64,000 nucleotides of DNA from Bradyrhizobium agreste. Its GTDB lineage: Bacteria > Pseudomonadota > Alphaproteobacteria > Rhizobiales > Xanthobacteraceae. Numbering within the stretch: position 1 is the stretch's first letter; the number at the start of each line of letters is the position of its first letter. Below are positions 24,668-32,159 of this stretch, in pieces. The DNA is taken from NCBI RefSeq assembly GCF_016031625.1, contig NZ_JACCHP010000019.1, positions 1 to 64,000 on the forward strand, in the 5' to 3' direction. The notes beneath the pieces were generated by a model, which saw only the letters and a list, made by a program, of their open reading frames with translations, had not been told where the DNA came from and did not search any database. Made by a program: the position numbers and the translations under genes.

Positions 24668-26614
24668 ATGATTTCCGTATTCCTTCGCACCCTCTCGGCC
24701 GGCGCCGTGCTGCTTGCCGGCATCCTTGCTTTGCCCGAGCGTGCCGCCGCGCAGGACGCCGGCACCATGCAGATCAGCTGGGAGGTGCGTAACCGCTTCC
24801 GGCTATTCCGCGAGGAGCGCGACTTCCTGCTCCATGTCGAGAACGCGCGTAACCGCAGCATTCTCGCCGCCGAGCAATCCCTGGAGCTCCAGAGCGAGGG
24901 CCGCGGCTGGGCCCGCAACATGGTCAACCGGCTCTGCATCGACCTGCAGGGCCGGGTCAACCAGCCCTGCACCCGCGACAATGTCAAAGAGAACTACATC
25001 ACGCCGATCGACCATCCGGTCACGGTGCGCCTGACCGGCGCGGTGCCGGTCGGCGCCACCTGCGCCTGGTCTTTCGATGACGGCGACGGGCCGCAGACCT
25101 CGACCTTCGACTGCGCCGAGCCGATCAATTTGCGCGTCCGCTACGGCAAGCCGACGGTCGCGACCGTCGATGTCTCCGCCGGCTCCGATCCGACCCAGCG
25201 GGTCCAGACCGAGATCCAGGTCCGCGACATCTTCATCGCCGGTCTGGGCGACAGCATCGCTTCCGGCGAAGGCAACCCGGACCGGCCGCTGGCGCTGTCG
25301 GACGAAGGATTCTGCTTCCGCTCCTATCTCGGCACCGCCAGCGCGCAGTACTACCGGCCGAGCCGCCACGGCTTCAAGGGCGGCCGCGCCTGCGAGGCGC
25401 CGGACACGCTCGCCAACTGGCAACGCTACAGCGCGCTCTGGTTCAATGCGCCGTGCCATCGATCGCTCTACAGCTATCAGGCGCGCACCGCGCTGGCGCT
25501 CGCGGTGCGCTACACCCACATCGCCGTGACCTTCCTGCCGCTCGCCTGCACCGGTGCCAGCATCGGCGACGGACTGCTCGGCTCCCAGCGCGCCCGCGAA
25601 TGCCCACCCGGCAAGACCGGCGTCTGCAGCACCAGCGTGAATGCGCAAGTCGCCGAGCTGCGGGAAGCCGTCACCGCGGCGAGGAAGCGCCAGCCCGAGC
25701 GCACGCTCGATCTCGTGCTGCTCTCGGTCGGCGCCAACGACGTCTATTTCTCCGGTCTCGTCGCGGACGTCATCGTCGACACTGCGACAGAGCGCGCGCT
25801 GTTCCGCCGCTCCGGCGTGATGGCGAGCGTCGAGGATTCCCGCGATGCGCTCCAGCGCGAACTGCCGCAGAGCTTCGTCAAGCTGCGCGAGGCGCTGAAG
25901 CCGCTGGTCGGCGGCGACCTCTCGCACGTGGTCTACGTCTCCTACGCCAATCCAGCGCTCGCGGACGGAGGGGCGCCCTGCCGCGGCGGCCGGGCCGGCT
26001 TCGACATCCACCCGTCCTTCAACACCGATCCGCAGCGTCTCGCCCGCGTCTCCGCCTTCGTCGACGCCGAATTCCTGCCACAGCTGAAGGGGCTCGCCAC
26101 CTGCACCCGCGGCGCGCTGTGCCGCGATCCCGAAGCCGACCGCATGACGTTCGTCGACGCCCACCAGGCCGCGTTCGCCGACCACGGCTTCTGCGCCCGT
26201 TCCGGCAACGATCCCGAATTCGACCGCAGCTGCTTTGCCGAGAACGGCCAGAGCTTCGATCCCGATATCGTCAGCGCGGCGAGTCAGCCGATGCTGTGCG
26301 GCCGCGGCGCCTCGGAGTACCGCGCCTACCTGCCCCGCGCACGCTGGATCCGGGACGCCAACGACAGCTATTTCGCCGCCATGACCTATCCGCAAGGCCT
26401 GCCGGCGGCGAGCCAGCCGACCGACATTCACGACGCGACCTGGGGCGTGCTCTCCGCCGTCTATGGCGGCGCAGTGCATCCGAGCGCCGAGGGCCACGCC
26501 GCGATGGCCGATGCGGCACTGCCAGCGGCGAGCGCCGCGCTCGGGCTGGATGCCGTGCCGCCGAACGTGACGCGCGGATTTTTGCCGCGGTTGCTGCCCA
26601 GCGCACAGCAGTAG
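24668..26614 (+). CDS. Secreted SGNH/GDSL-type hydrolase
   Basis: The 648-residue protein has a signal peptide (MISVFLRTLSAGAVLLAGILALPERAAAQ). After an N-terminal beta-rich region of about 185 residues comes block I, IAGLGDSIASGEGNP (nucleophile Ser196). SVGANDVYF is the Asn block, and VHPSAEGH holds the catalytic histidine (His604). These are the SGNH motifs of esterases and lipases acting on lipids or acetylated sugars. It has many cysteines, consistent with periplasmic disulphides. It is longer than usual (250-400) because of the N-terminal domain and insertions. The frame is open upstream, but the signal peptide fixes the start. Confidence 0.83.
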   Translation: MISVFLRTLSAGAVLLAGILALPERAAAQDAGTMQISWEVRNRFRLFREERDFLLHVENARNRSILAAEQSLELQSEGRGWARNMVNRLCIDLQGRVNQPCTRDNVKENYITPIDHPVTVRLTGAVPVGATCAWSFDDGDGPQTSTFDCAEPINLRVRYGKPTVATVDVSAGSDPTQRVQTEIQVRDIFIAGLGDSIASGEGNPDRPLALSDEGFCFRSYLGTASAQYYRPSRHGFKGGRACEAPDTLANWQRYSALWFNAPCHRSLYSYQARTALALAVRYTHIAVTFLPLACTGASIGDGLLGSQRARECPPGKTGVCSTSVNAQVAELREAVTAARKRQPERTLDLVLLSVGANDVYFSGLVADVIVDTATERALFRRSGVMASVEDSRDALQRELPQSFVKLREALKPLVGGDLSHVVYVSYANPALADGGAPCRGGRAGFDIHPSFNTDPQRLARVSAFVDAEFLPQLKGLATCTRGALCRDPEADRMTFVDAHQAAFADHGFCARSGNDPEFDRSCFAENGQSFDPDIVSAASQPMLCGRGASEYRAYLPRARWIRDANDSYFAAMTYPQGLPAASQPTDIHDATWGVLSAVYGGAVHPSAEGHAAMADAALPAASAALGLDAVPPNVTRGFLPRLLPSAQQ

Positions 26615-26637
26615 AAGCAAACGCGGCCCTCTCCACA

Positions 26638-26718
26638 GTCATTGCGAGCGCAGCGAAGCAATCCAGAGTCCCTCCTCCGAAAGATTCTGGATTGCTTCGC
26701 TGGGCTCGCAATGACGAG
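26638..26718. repeat. Dispersed repeat B, copy 2
   Basis: GTCATTGCGAGCGCAGCGAAGCAATCCAGA pairs with TCTGGATTGCTTCGCTGGGCTCGCAATGAC. It is an almost perfect 80-base palindrome 23 bases after the hydrolase stop codon. Confidence 0.9.
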
Positions 26719-26749
26719 TTTTGTGGCGTGCACTTCCCACACCCTCACT

Positions 26750-26858
26750 GTCATCGCCCGGCTTGACCGGGCGAAACCGCCCAGTACTCCGCGGCAGCAG
26801 TGATTGAATCGAGACGCCGCGGCGTACTGGATTCCCCGCCTTCGCGGGGAATGACAGC
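26750..26858. repeat. Dispersed palindromic intergenic repeat (GTCATCGCCCGGCTTGACCGGGC type)
   Basis: It contains CGCCCGGCTTGACCGGGCG, CCGCCCAGTAC/GTACTGGATTC and CCCCGCCTTCGCGGGG hairpins and ends GGAATGACAG. The 611-bp stretch 26615-27225 holds this repeat, repeat B and the short leader unit that follows. Confidence 0.75.
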
Positions 26859-26970
26859 GGTGTGGGTGGAATCATCTCGCCGCATCACCCTCTCTCACGC
26901 GCCGGCATCGTGCCGCCACTCCTGCCGTTCCATCAATCCAAAAACGGCATCGATCGATGCTGCCTTGAAC

Positions 26971-26999
26971 TTGGACACTCCGCCGCGCGCGCCTCTAGG
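26971..26999 (+). promoter_or_regulatory. Putative housekeeping promoter of the leader RNA
   Basis: TTGGAC, 17 bases, TCTAGG fits an alphaproteobacterial sigma-70 promoter (good -35, weak -10). It would start a transcript near 27006 that covers the 26-codon leader ORF and ends at the terminator at 27135-27166. Confidence 0.4.
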
Positions 27000-27041
27000 A
27001 CTCGTGTCGGGGAAACGGGCGAGATTTGAGAGAGGCGCGCA

Positions 27042-27122
27042 ATGAGCGCAGTGGTGTCCGCAGCGGACGTGAGGCGGTCGCGCATCAGACTGTTCCTCCT
27101 GAGGGCTCCCGTAGGAGCTTGA
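27042..27122 (+). CDS. 26-residue leader ORF
   Basis: ATG 27042, preceded by GAGAGAGG, opens MSAVVSAADVRRSRIRLFLL and ends RAPVGA at TGA 27120-27122. The last codons lie in a GCTCC-CGTA-GGAGC hairpin (27105-27118), and a rho-independent terminator begins 13 bases further on. This arrangement (strong ribosome site, short peptide, hairpin, terminator) is that of a translational attenuator or a short stand-alone mRNA. I do not recognise the peptide. It lies 100 bases upstream of the LysR gene. Confidence 0.5.
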   Translation: MSAVVSAADVRRSRIRLFLLRAPVGA

Positions 27123-27134
27123 CCAGGCAACTCA

Positions 27135-27166
27135 ACGGCGGCCCCCAAAGCCGCCGTCTTTGTTTT
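27135..27166 (+). terminator. Terminator between the leader ORF and the LysR gene
   Basis: ACGGCGGC (27135-27142) and GCCGCCGT (27150-27157) form a perfect 8-bp stem with a CCCCAAA loop, followed by TCTTTGTTTT. It would end the leader transcript before the LysR gene unless an upstream event prevents it. Confidence 0.8.
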
Positions 27167-27225
27167 GGGGGTGATCGATGCTAGAAATGCCAGGGAAACG
27201 CCTTATCCATCTAAGGCATGTATCG

Positions 27226-28131
27226 ATGTTCGACCTCAACCAGCTCCGCTGTTTCGTCACGGTGGCGGAGGAATTGCATTTCGGCCGCGCCGCCGCGCGG
27301 CTGAACATGACGCAGCCGCCGCTATCCCGGCAGATCCAGGTGCTCGAGCACATCATCGACGCGCCGCTGCTCGAGCGAACCAGCCGCTCGGTGCGTCTGA
27401 CCCCGGCCGGGCGCAGCTTCCTGCCGGAGGCGCGGCGCATCCTCAAGCTTGCCGAAAGCGCCTCGCAGGTCGCCCGTCGCATCGCGCTCGGCAAGACCGG
27501 CTCGCTCAAGATCGGCTTCACCGCGGCCGCGGCCTATGGCTTCCTGCCCGAGCTCATCGCCGCCTGTCGCGCCAAGCTGCCAGAGGTGGACTTCTCCCTG
27601 AAGGAGATGGTGTCGGGCGACCAGTTCGAGGCGCTGACTTCCGGCCAGATCGATGCCGGGCTGCTGCGGCCGCCGATCGCGCGGCCCGAGCTTGCCAGCC
27701 GCCGCGTCGTCGCCGAGCCGCTGCTCGCGGCGATCCCGAAGAAGCATCCGCTGGCAAACGCAGACGGCATCACCATCAAGGATTTCGACGACCAGCCCTT
27801 CGTGATGTATTCGCCCTATGAGAGCCGCTACTTCCACGACCTCCTGGTGGCGCTGTTCACCCGCGCCGACGTGCTGCCGCGCTACGTCCAGCATCTCAGC
27901 CAGATCCACTCGATCCTCGCCATGGTGCGCGCCGGCCTCGGCCTTGCCATCGTGCCGGCGGCGGCAGCGAGCCTGAAGATCTCCGACGTCCGCCTGCGTC
28001 CTCTGAAGCTGCGCACCCGCGTGCCCGTCGAGCTGTTCATGGTGTGGCGGCGCGAGGACGAGAACCCGCTGCTGTCGGCGCTGGTCAAAATCGCCGGCGA
28101 ATTGTCCTCCGCGGAGCTGGCGGAGGATTGA
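27226..28131 (+). CDS. LysR-family transcriptional regulator of the aldarate operon
   Basis: From ATG 27226 the protein has 301 residues and begins MFDLNQLRCFVTVAEELHFGRAA, the standard LysR helix-turn-helix start (residues 1-60). A substrate-binding domain follows (about 90-295). An ATG at 27178 would add 16 residues and also has a GGGGGTG site. It sits directly upstream of, and codirectional with, kdgD-gudD-aldH-garD with a 123-base gap. It is therefore the likely sensor of glucarate, galactarate or an intermediate. Confidence 0.88.
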   Translation: MFDLNQLRCFVTVAEELHFGRAAARLNMTQPPLSRQIQVLEHIIDAPLLERTSRSVRLTPAGRSFLPEARRILKLAESASQVARRIALGKTGSLKIGFTAAAAYGFLPELIAACRAKLPEVDFSLKEMVSGDQFEALTSGQIDAGLLRPPIARPELASRRVVAEPLLAAIPKKHPLANADGITIKDFDDQPFVMYSPYESRYFHDLLVALFTRADVLPRYVQHLSQIHSILAMVRAGLGLAIVPAAAASLKISDVRLRPLKLRTRVPVELFMVWRREDENPLLSALVKIAGELSSAELAED

Positions 28132-28254
28132 TGCTCAATCCGCATCGGTCGATATAGGCTTTGGCTTGGACGCGCATCGAACCGTCTCCTAAACCACGGC
28201 GCATGGACGTGCGGCTTCTGCTTGCGTCCTCCGCAACACGACAAGGGAGCGCCC

Positions 28255-29199
28255 ATGAGCAAGATGACCCCGCAGGAAATGGCCCAGAAGATCGGATCGG
28301 GCCTCCTGTCCTTCCCCGTCACGCCGTTCAAGGCTGACTATACCTTCGACGAGGCGACCTACCGCGCCAACATGGACTGGCTGTGCGGCTATGAGGTCGC
28401 AGGTCTCTTCGCCGCCGGCGGCACCGGCGAGTTCTTCTCGCTGACGCCATCGGAGGTTCCTGAGGTCGTCAAGGTCGCCGTCGACGAGACCAAGGGCCGC
28501 GTGCCCGTGCTCGCCGGCACCGGCTACGGCACCGCCGTCGCCCGCGAGATCGCGATCGGTGCGGAAAAGGCCGGCGCCGATGGCCTCCTGCTCCTGCCGC
28601 CCTACCTCACCCATTCCGAGCAGGAAGGCCTTGCCGCCCATGTCGAGGCCGTCTGCGCCGCCGTGAAGATCGGCGTCATCGTCTACAACCGCGATAACGC
28701 CATCCTGCAGCCCGACACGCTCGCGCGCCTTGCCGAGCGCTGCCCGAACCTCGTCGGCTACAAGGACGGCATCGGCGACATCGAGCTGATGACCCGCGTC
28801 TACACCAAGCTCGGCGACCGCCTCACCTATGTCGGCGGCCTGCCGACCGCCGAGACCTTCGCGCTGCCCTATCTCGACATGGGCGTGACGACCTATTCCT
28901 CGGCCGTGTTCAACTTCGTGCCGGAATTCGCCACCAACTTCTACGCCGCGGTGCGCAAGCGCGACCACGCCACGATCCAGGCCGGCCTGAAGGATTTCAT
29001 CCTGCCGCTGATCGCGATCCGCAACCGCAAGAAGGGTTACGCGGTTTCGATCATCAAGGCCGGCATGAAGGTGATCGGCCGCGATTCCGGCCCGGTCCGT
29101 CCGCCGCTGACCGATCTCACCGAGCAGGAGTTGGCGGAGCTGACCGCGCTGGTGCAGAAGCTGCCCGCCGCACGATCGTCACAACAGGCTGCAGAATAA
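28255..29199 (+). CDS. kdgD: 5-dehydro-4-deoxyglucarate dehydratase (decarboxylating)
   Basis: The 314-residue protein belongs to the DapA/N-acetylneuraminate lyase superfamily. It has GLLSFPVTPF at the start, GGTGEFFSLT (phosphate/carboxylate loop) and the Schiff-base lysine in LVGYKDGIGD. It converts 5-keto-4-deoxy-glucarate to 2,5-dioxopentanoate plus CO2 and water. The start at 28255 has AAGGGAG 7 bases upstream; an earlier in-frame ATG at 28222 has none. It is first in the catabolic operon and followed by gudD after 24 bases, which supports this role over other DapA-like lyases. Confidence 0.93.
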   Translation: MSKMTPQEMAQKIGSGLLSFPVTPFKADYTFDEATYRANMDWLCGYEVAGLFAAGGTGEFFSLTPSEVPEVVKVAVDETKGRVPVLAGTGYGTAVAREIAIGAEKAGADGLLLLPPYLTHSEQEGLAAHVEAVCAAVKIGVIVYNRDNAILQPDTLARLAERCPNLVGYKDGIGDIELMTRVYTKLGDRLTYVGGLPTAETFALPYLDMGVTTYSSAVFNFVPEFATNFYAAVRKRDHATIQAGLKDFILPLIAIRNRKKGYAVSIIKAGMKVIGRDSGPVRPPLTDLTEQELAELTALVQKLPAARSSQQAAE

Positions 29200-29223
29200 C
29201 TGGACAACAGGGAGGAGCGTGCA

Positions 29224-30597
29224 ATGGCCCAGACCGAGATTCCCGGCGCGTCAGTCGCCGGCGTGTCAGTCGCCGGCGCACCTGTTATCACGGCGATGCA
29301 GATCATTCCGGTCGCGGGCCGCGACAGCATGCTCCTCAACCTGAGCGGCGCGCATGCGCCGTTCTTCACCCGCAACATCGTCATGCTCACCGACAATGCC
29401 GGCCACACCGGCGTCGGCGAGGTGCCGGGCGGGCAGAAGATCTGGCAGACGCTGCAGGACGCCCGCGACCTCGTGATCGGCAAGACGGTCGGTGCGATGA
29501 ACAACATCCTGGCCGACATCCGCACCGCCTTCGCCGACCGCGACGCCGGCGGGCGCGGCAAGCAGACTTTTGATCTTCGCGTGATGATCCATGCGGTCAC
29601 CGCCGTTGAGGCCGCGCTGCTCGACCTGCTCGGCCAGCATCTGGGTCTGCCTGTCGCAGCCCTGCTCGGCGAAGGTCAGCAGCGCACCAGCGTCGAGACA
29701 CTCGGCTATCTCTTCTTCGTCGGCGACCGCCGCAAGTCGAAGCTCGACTATGTCACCGGCGAGACCGGCAAGCCCGACTGGTTCAACCTGCGCCACCAGG
29801 AGGCGATGACGCCCGAGGCCGTGGTGCGGCTCGCAGAGGCTACCCACGACCATTACGGCTTCGCCGACTTCAAACTCAAGGGCGGCGTGCTCCGCGGCGA
29901 GCAGGAGATCGAGGCCGTCACGGCCATCGCAAAGCGTTTCCCGAACGCACGCGTGACGCTCGACCCGAACGGTGCCTGGTCGCTGGATGAGGCGATCAGC
30001 CTCTGCAAGGGCATGCACGGCATCCTCGCCTATGCCGAGGACCCCTGCGGCGCCGAGGCCGGCTTCTCCGGCCGCGAGATCATGGCCGAGTTCCGCCGTG
30101 CCACCGGCCTGCCGACGGCCACCAACATGATCGCCACGGACTGGCGGCAGCTCTCCCATGCGCTGCGGCTCGGGGCCGTGGACATCCCGCTGGCCGATCC
30201 CCATTTCTGGACGATGCAAGGCTCGGTGCGCGTGGCCCAGACCTGCCGTGACAACGGCCTGACCTGGGGCTCGCACTCCAACAACCATTTCGACATTTCC
30301 CTCGCCATGTTCACCCATGTCGGCGCCGCCGCTCCCGGCAAGGTCACCGCGATCGACACGCACTGGATCTGGCAGGACGGCCAGGCGCTGACGAAGGAGC
30401 CGCTTCAGATCAAGGGCGGCAAGATCGCCGTCCCGGACCGCCCCGGGCTCGGCATCGAGATCGACCGCGCCGCCATCGAGGCCGCGCACGAGCTCTACAA
30501 GAAGCATGGACTTGGGGGGCGGGATGACGCTATGGCCATGCAGGACTTGATCCCCGGCTGGACGTTTGACGACAAGCGTCCCTGCCTCGTGCGTTAG
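29224..30597 (+). CDS. gudD: Glucarate dehydratase
   Basis: The 457-residue enolase-superfamily enzyme has FADFKLKGG (the KxK base), metal-ligand segments TLDPNGAW, AEDPCGAE and ATNMIATDW, and GSHSNNHFDIS with the catalytic histidine. This is the glucarate dehydratase pattern. It dehydrates D-glucarate (and idarate) to 5-keto-4-deoxyglucarate, the substrate of KdgD encoded just upstream. GGGAGGAG precedes the ATG. The N-terminus carries a tandem 15-base duplication coding ASVAGVSVAG, which lies before the conserved domain. Confidence 0.94.
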   Translation: MAQTEIPGASVAGVSVAGAPVITAMQIIPVAGRDSMLLNLSGAHAPFFTRNIVMLTDNAGHTGVGEVPGGQKIWQTLQDARDLVIGKTVGAMNNILADIRTAFADRDAGGRGKQTFDLRVMIHAVTAVEAALLDLLGQHLGLPVAALLGEGQQRTSVETLGYLFFVGDRRKSKLDYVTGETGKPDWFNLRHQEAMTPEAVVRLAEATHDHYGFADFKLKGGVLRGEQEIEAVTAIAKRFPNARVTLDPNGAWSLDEAISLCKGMHGILAYAEDPCGAEAGFSGREIMAEFRRATGLPTATNMIATDWRQLSHALRLGAVDIPLADPHFWTMQGSVRVAQTCRDNGLTWGSHSNNHFDISLAMFTHVGAAAPGKVTAIDTHWIWQDGQALTKEPLQIKGGKIAVPDRPGLGIEIDRAAIEAAHELYKKHGLGGRDDAMAMQDLIPGWTFDDKRPCLVR

Positions 30598-30620
30598 AAA
30601 CGTTCCCCTGGAGGAAAAAG

Positions 30621-32069
30621 ATGACAGCGATCCTGAAGAACTTCATCGGCGGCGAATGGGTCGACGGCTCCGGCGTCACCAGGAACATCAACCCCTCCAA
30701 CACCAACGATCTCGTCGGCGAATACGCCAAGGCCGACAAGGCGCAGACCGAGAAGGCCATCGCCGCCGCCAAGGCCGCCTTCCCCGCCTGGGCGCAGTCG
30801 ACCCCGCAGGTGCGCTACGACGCGCTGAACAAGATTTCGACTGAAATCCTCGCCCGCAAGGAAGAGCTCGGCCGCCTGCTCGCCCGCGAGGAAGGCAAGA
30901 CCCTGCCGGAAGGCATCGGCGAGGTCGCGCGCGCCGGCCAGATCTTCGCGTTCTTTGCCGGCGAGGCGCTGCGCCTGATCGGGGAGAAGGGCGCCTCGGT
31001 GCGTCCCGGCCTCGACGTCGAGCTCACCCGCGAGCCGGTCGGCGTCGTCGGCATGATCACACCCTGGAATTTCCCGATCGCGATTCCTGCCTGGAAGATC
31101 GCGCCCGCGCTCTGCTACGGCAACACGGTGGTGTTCAAGCCGGCCGAGCTGGTGCCGGGCTCCGGACATGCGCTCGCCGAGATCATCACCCGTTCCGGCA
31201 TTCCCGCCGGCGTGTTCAACCTCGTGGTCGGCTCCGGCTCGGTGGTCGGCCAGACCCTGCTCGAGCATCCGGACGTAGCAGCGATCTCCTTTACCGGCTC
31301 GGTGCAGACCGGACGCAAGATCGCGCAGGCCTGCGTGCTCTCGAACCCCATGAAGAAGTTCCAGCTCGAGATGGGCGGCAAGAACCCGCTGGTGGTGCTC
31401 GACGACGCCGACCTCAAGACCGCGGTCGAGGTCGCCGTCAACGGCGCCTATTTCTCGACCGGCCAGCGCTGCACCGCCTCGTCTCGCCTGATCGTGACCG
31501 AAGGCATCCACGACCGCTTCGTCGCCGCCATGGCCGAGCGCCTGAACAGCCTGTCCGTCGACGATGCGCTCAAGGCCGGCGTGCATATCGGTCCCGTGGT
31601 GGACCAGAACCAGCTCGACCAGGACCTGCGCTACATCAAGATCGGCCAGGACGAAGGTGCCAAGCTCGCGTTCGGCGGCGAGCTGCTGAAGCGCGAGAAC
31701 CCCGGCCACTACCTGCAGCCAGCGCTGTTCACCGAGGCCAACAACAACATGCGCATCGCGCGCGAGGAGATTTTTGGCCCGGTCGCCGCCGTCATTCGTG
31801 CCAAGAATTACGAAGAGGCGCTCGCCATCTCCAACGATACCGAGTTCGGCCTCGCCTCCGGCATCTGCACCACCAGCCTGAAATACGCCTCGCATTACAA
31901 GCGCAACAGCGAGTCCGGCATGGTGATGGTCAATTTGCCGACCGCCGGCGTCGACTATCACGTGCCGTTCGGCGGCCGGAAGGGCTCGAGCTATGGCGCC
32001 CGCGAGCAGGGCTCCTACGCGCGTGAGTTCTACACCACGGTGAAGACGGCTTATACGTTCCCGGGCTGA
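30621..32069 (+). CDS. 2,5-dioxopentanoate (alpha-ketoglutaric semialdehyde) dehydrogenase
   Basis: The 482-residue NAD(P)+-dependent aldehyde dehydrogenase has ITPWNFPIAIPAWKIAPAL (cofactor cleft), FTGS, LEMGGKNP (general-base Glu) and STGQRCTAS (catalytic Cys). The operon fixes the substrate: it oxidises the KdgD product to 2-oxoglutarate, feeding the TCA cycle. GGAGG is upstream of the ATG and the gap from gudD is 23 bases. It resembles succinate-semialdehyde dehydrogenases, which would be the alternative call without context. Confidence 0.9.
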   Translation: MTAILKNFIGGEWVDGSGVTRNINPSNTNDLVGEYAKADKAQTEKAIAAAKAAFPAWAQSTPQVRYDALNKISTEILARKEELGRLLAREEGKTLPEGIGEVARAGQIFAFFAGEALRLIGEKGASVRPGLDVELTREPVGVVGMITPWNFPIAIPAWKIAPALCYGNTVVFKPAELVPGSGHALAEIITRSGIPAGVFNLVVGSGSVVGQTLLEHPDVAAISFTGSVQTGRKIAQACVLSNPMKKFQLEMGGKNPLVVLDDADLKTAVEVAVNGAYFSTGQRCTASSRLIVTEGIHDRFVAAMAERLNSLSVDDALKAGVHIGPVVDQNQLDQDLRYIKIGQDEGAKLAFGGELLKRENPGHYLQPALFTEANNNMRIAREEIFGPVAAVIRAKNYEEALAISNDTEFGLASGICTTSLKYASHYKRNSESGMVMVNLPTAGVDYHVPFGGRKGSSYGAREQGSYAREFYTTVKTAYTFPG

Positions 32070-32100
32070 CGAGCGATGTTCGTGCCGCGGCGCAGGTGCC

Positions 32101-32125
32101 CACCTCTCCCCTCCGGGGAGAGGTG
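32101..32125. repeat. Perfect hairpin inside the aldarate operon
   Basis: CACCTCTCCCC and GGGGAGAGGTG pair over 11 bp around a 3-base loop, with no T-run after it. It lies in the 90-base gap between the semialdehyde dehydrogenase and garD. It could partly terminate transcription or protect the upstream message. The sequence matches part of the larger repeat at 58893-59032. Confidence 0.75.
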
Positions 32126-32159
32126 AACGAAACTTCTTCCGTTCTTGAGGCAGGCGTAG

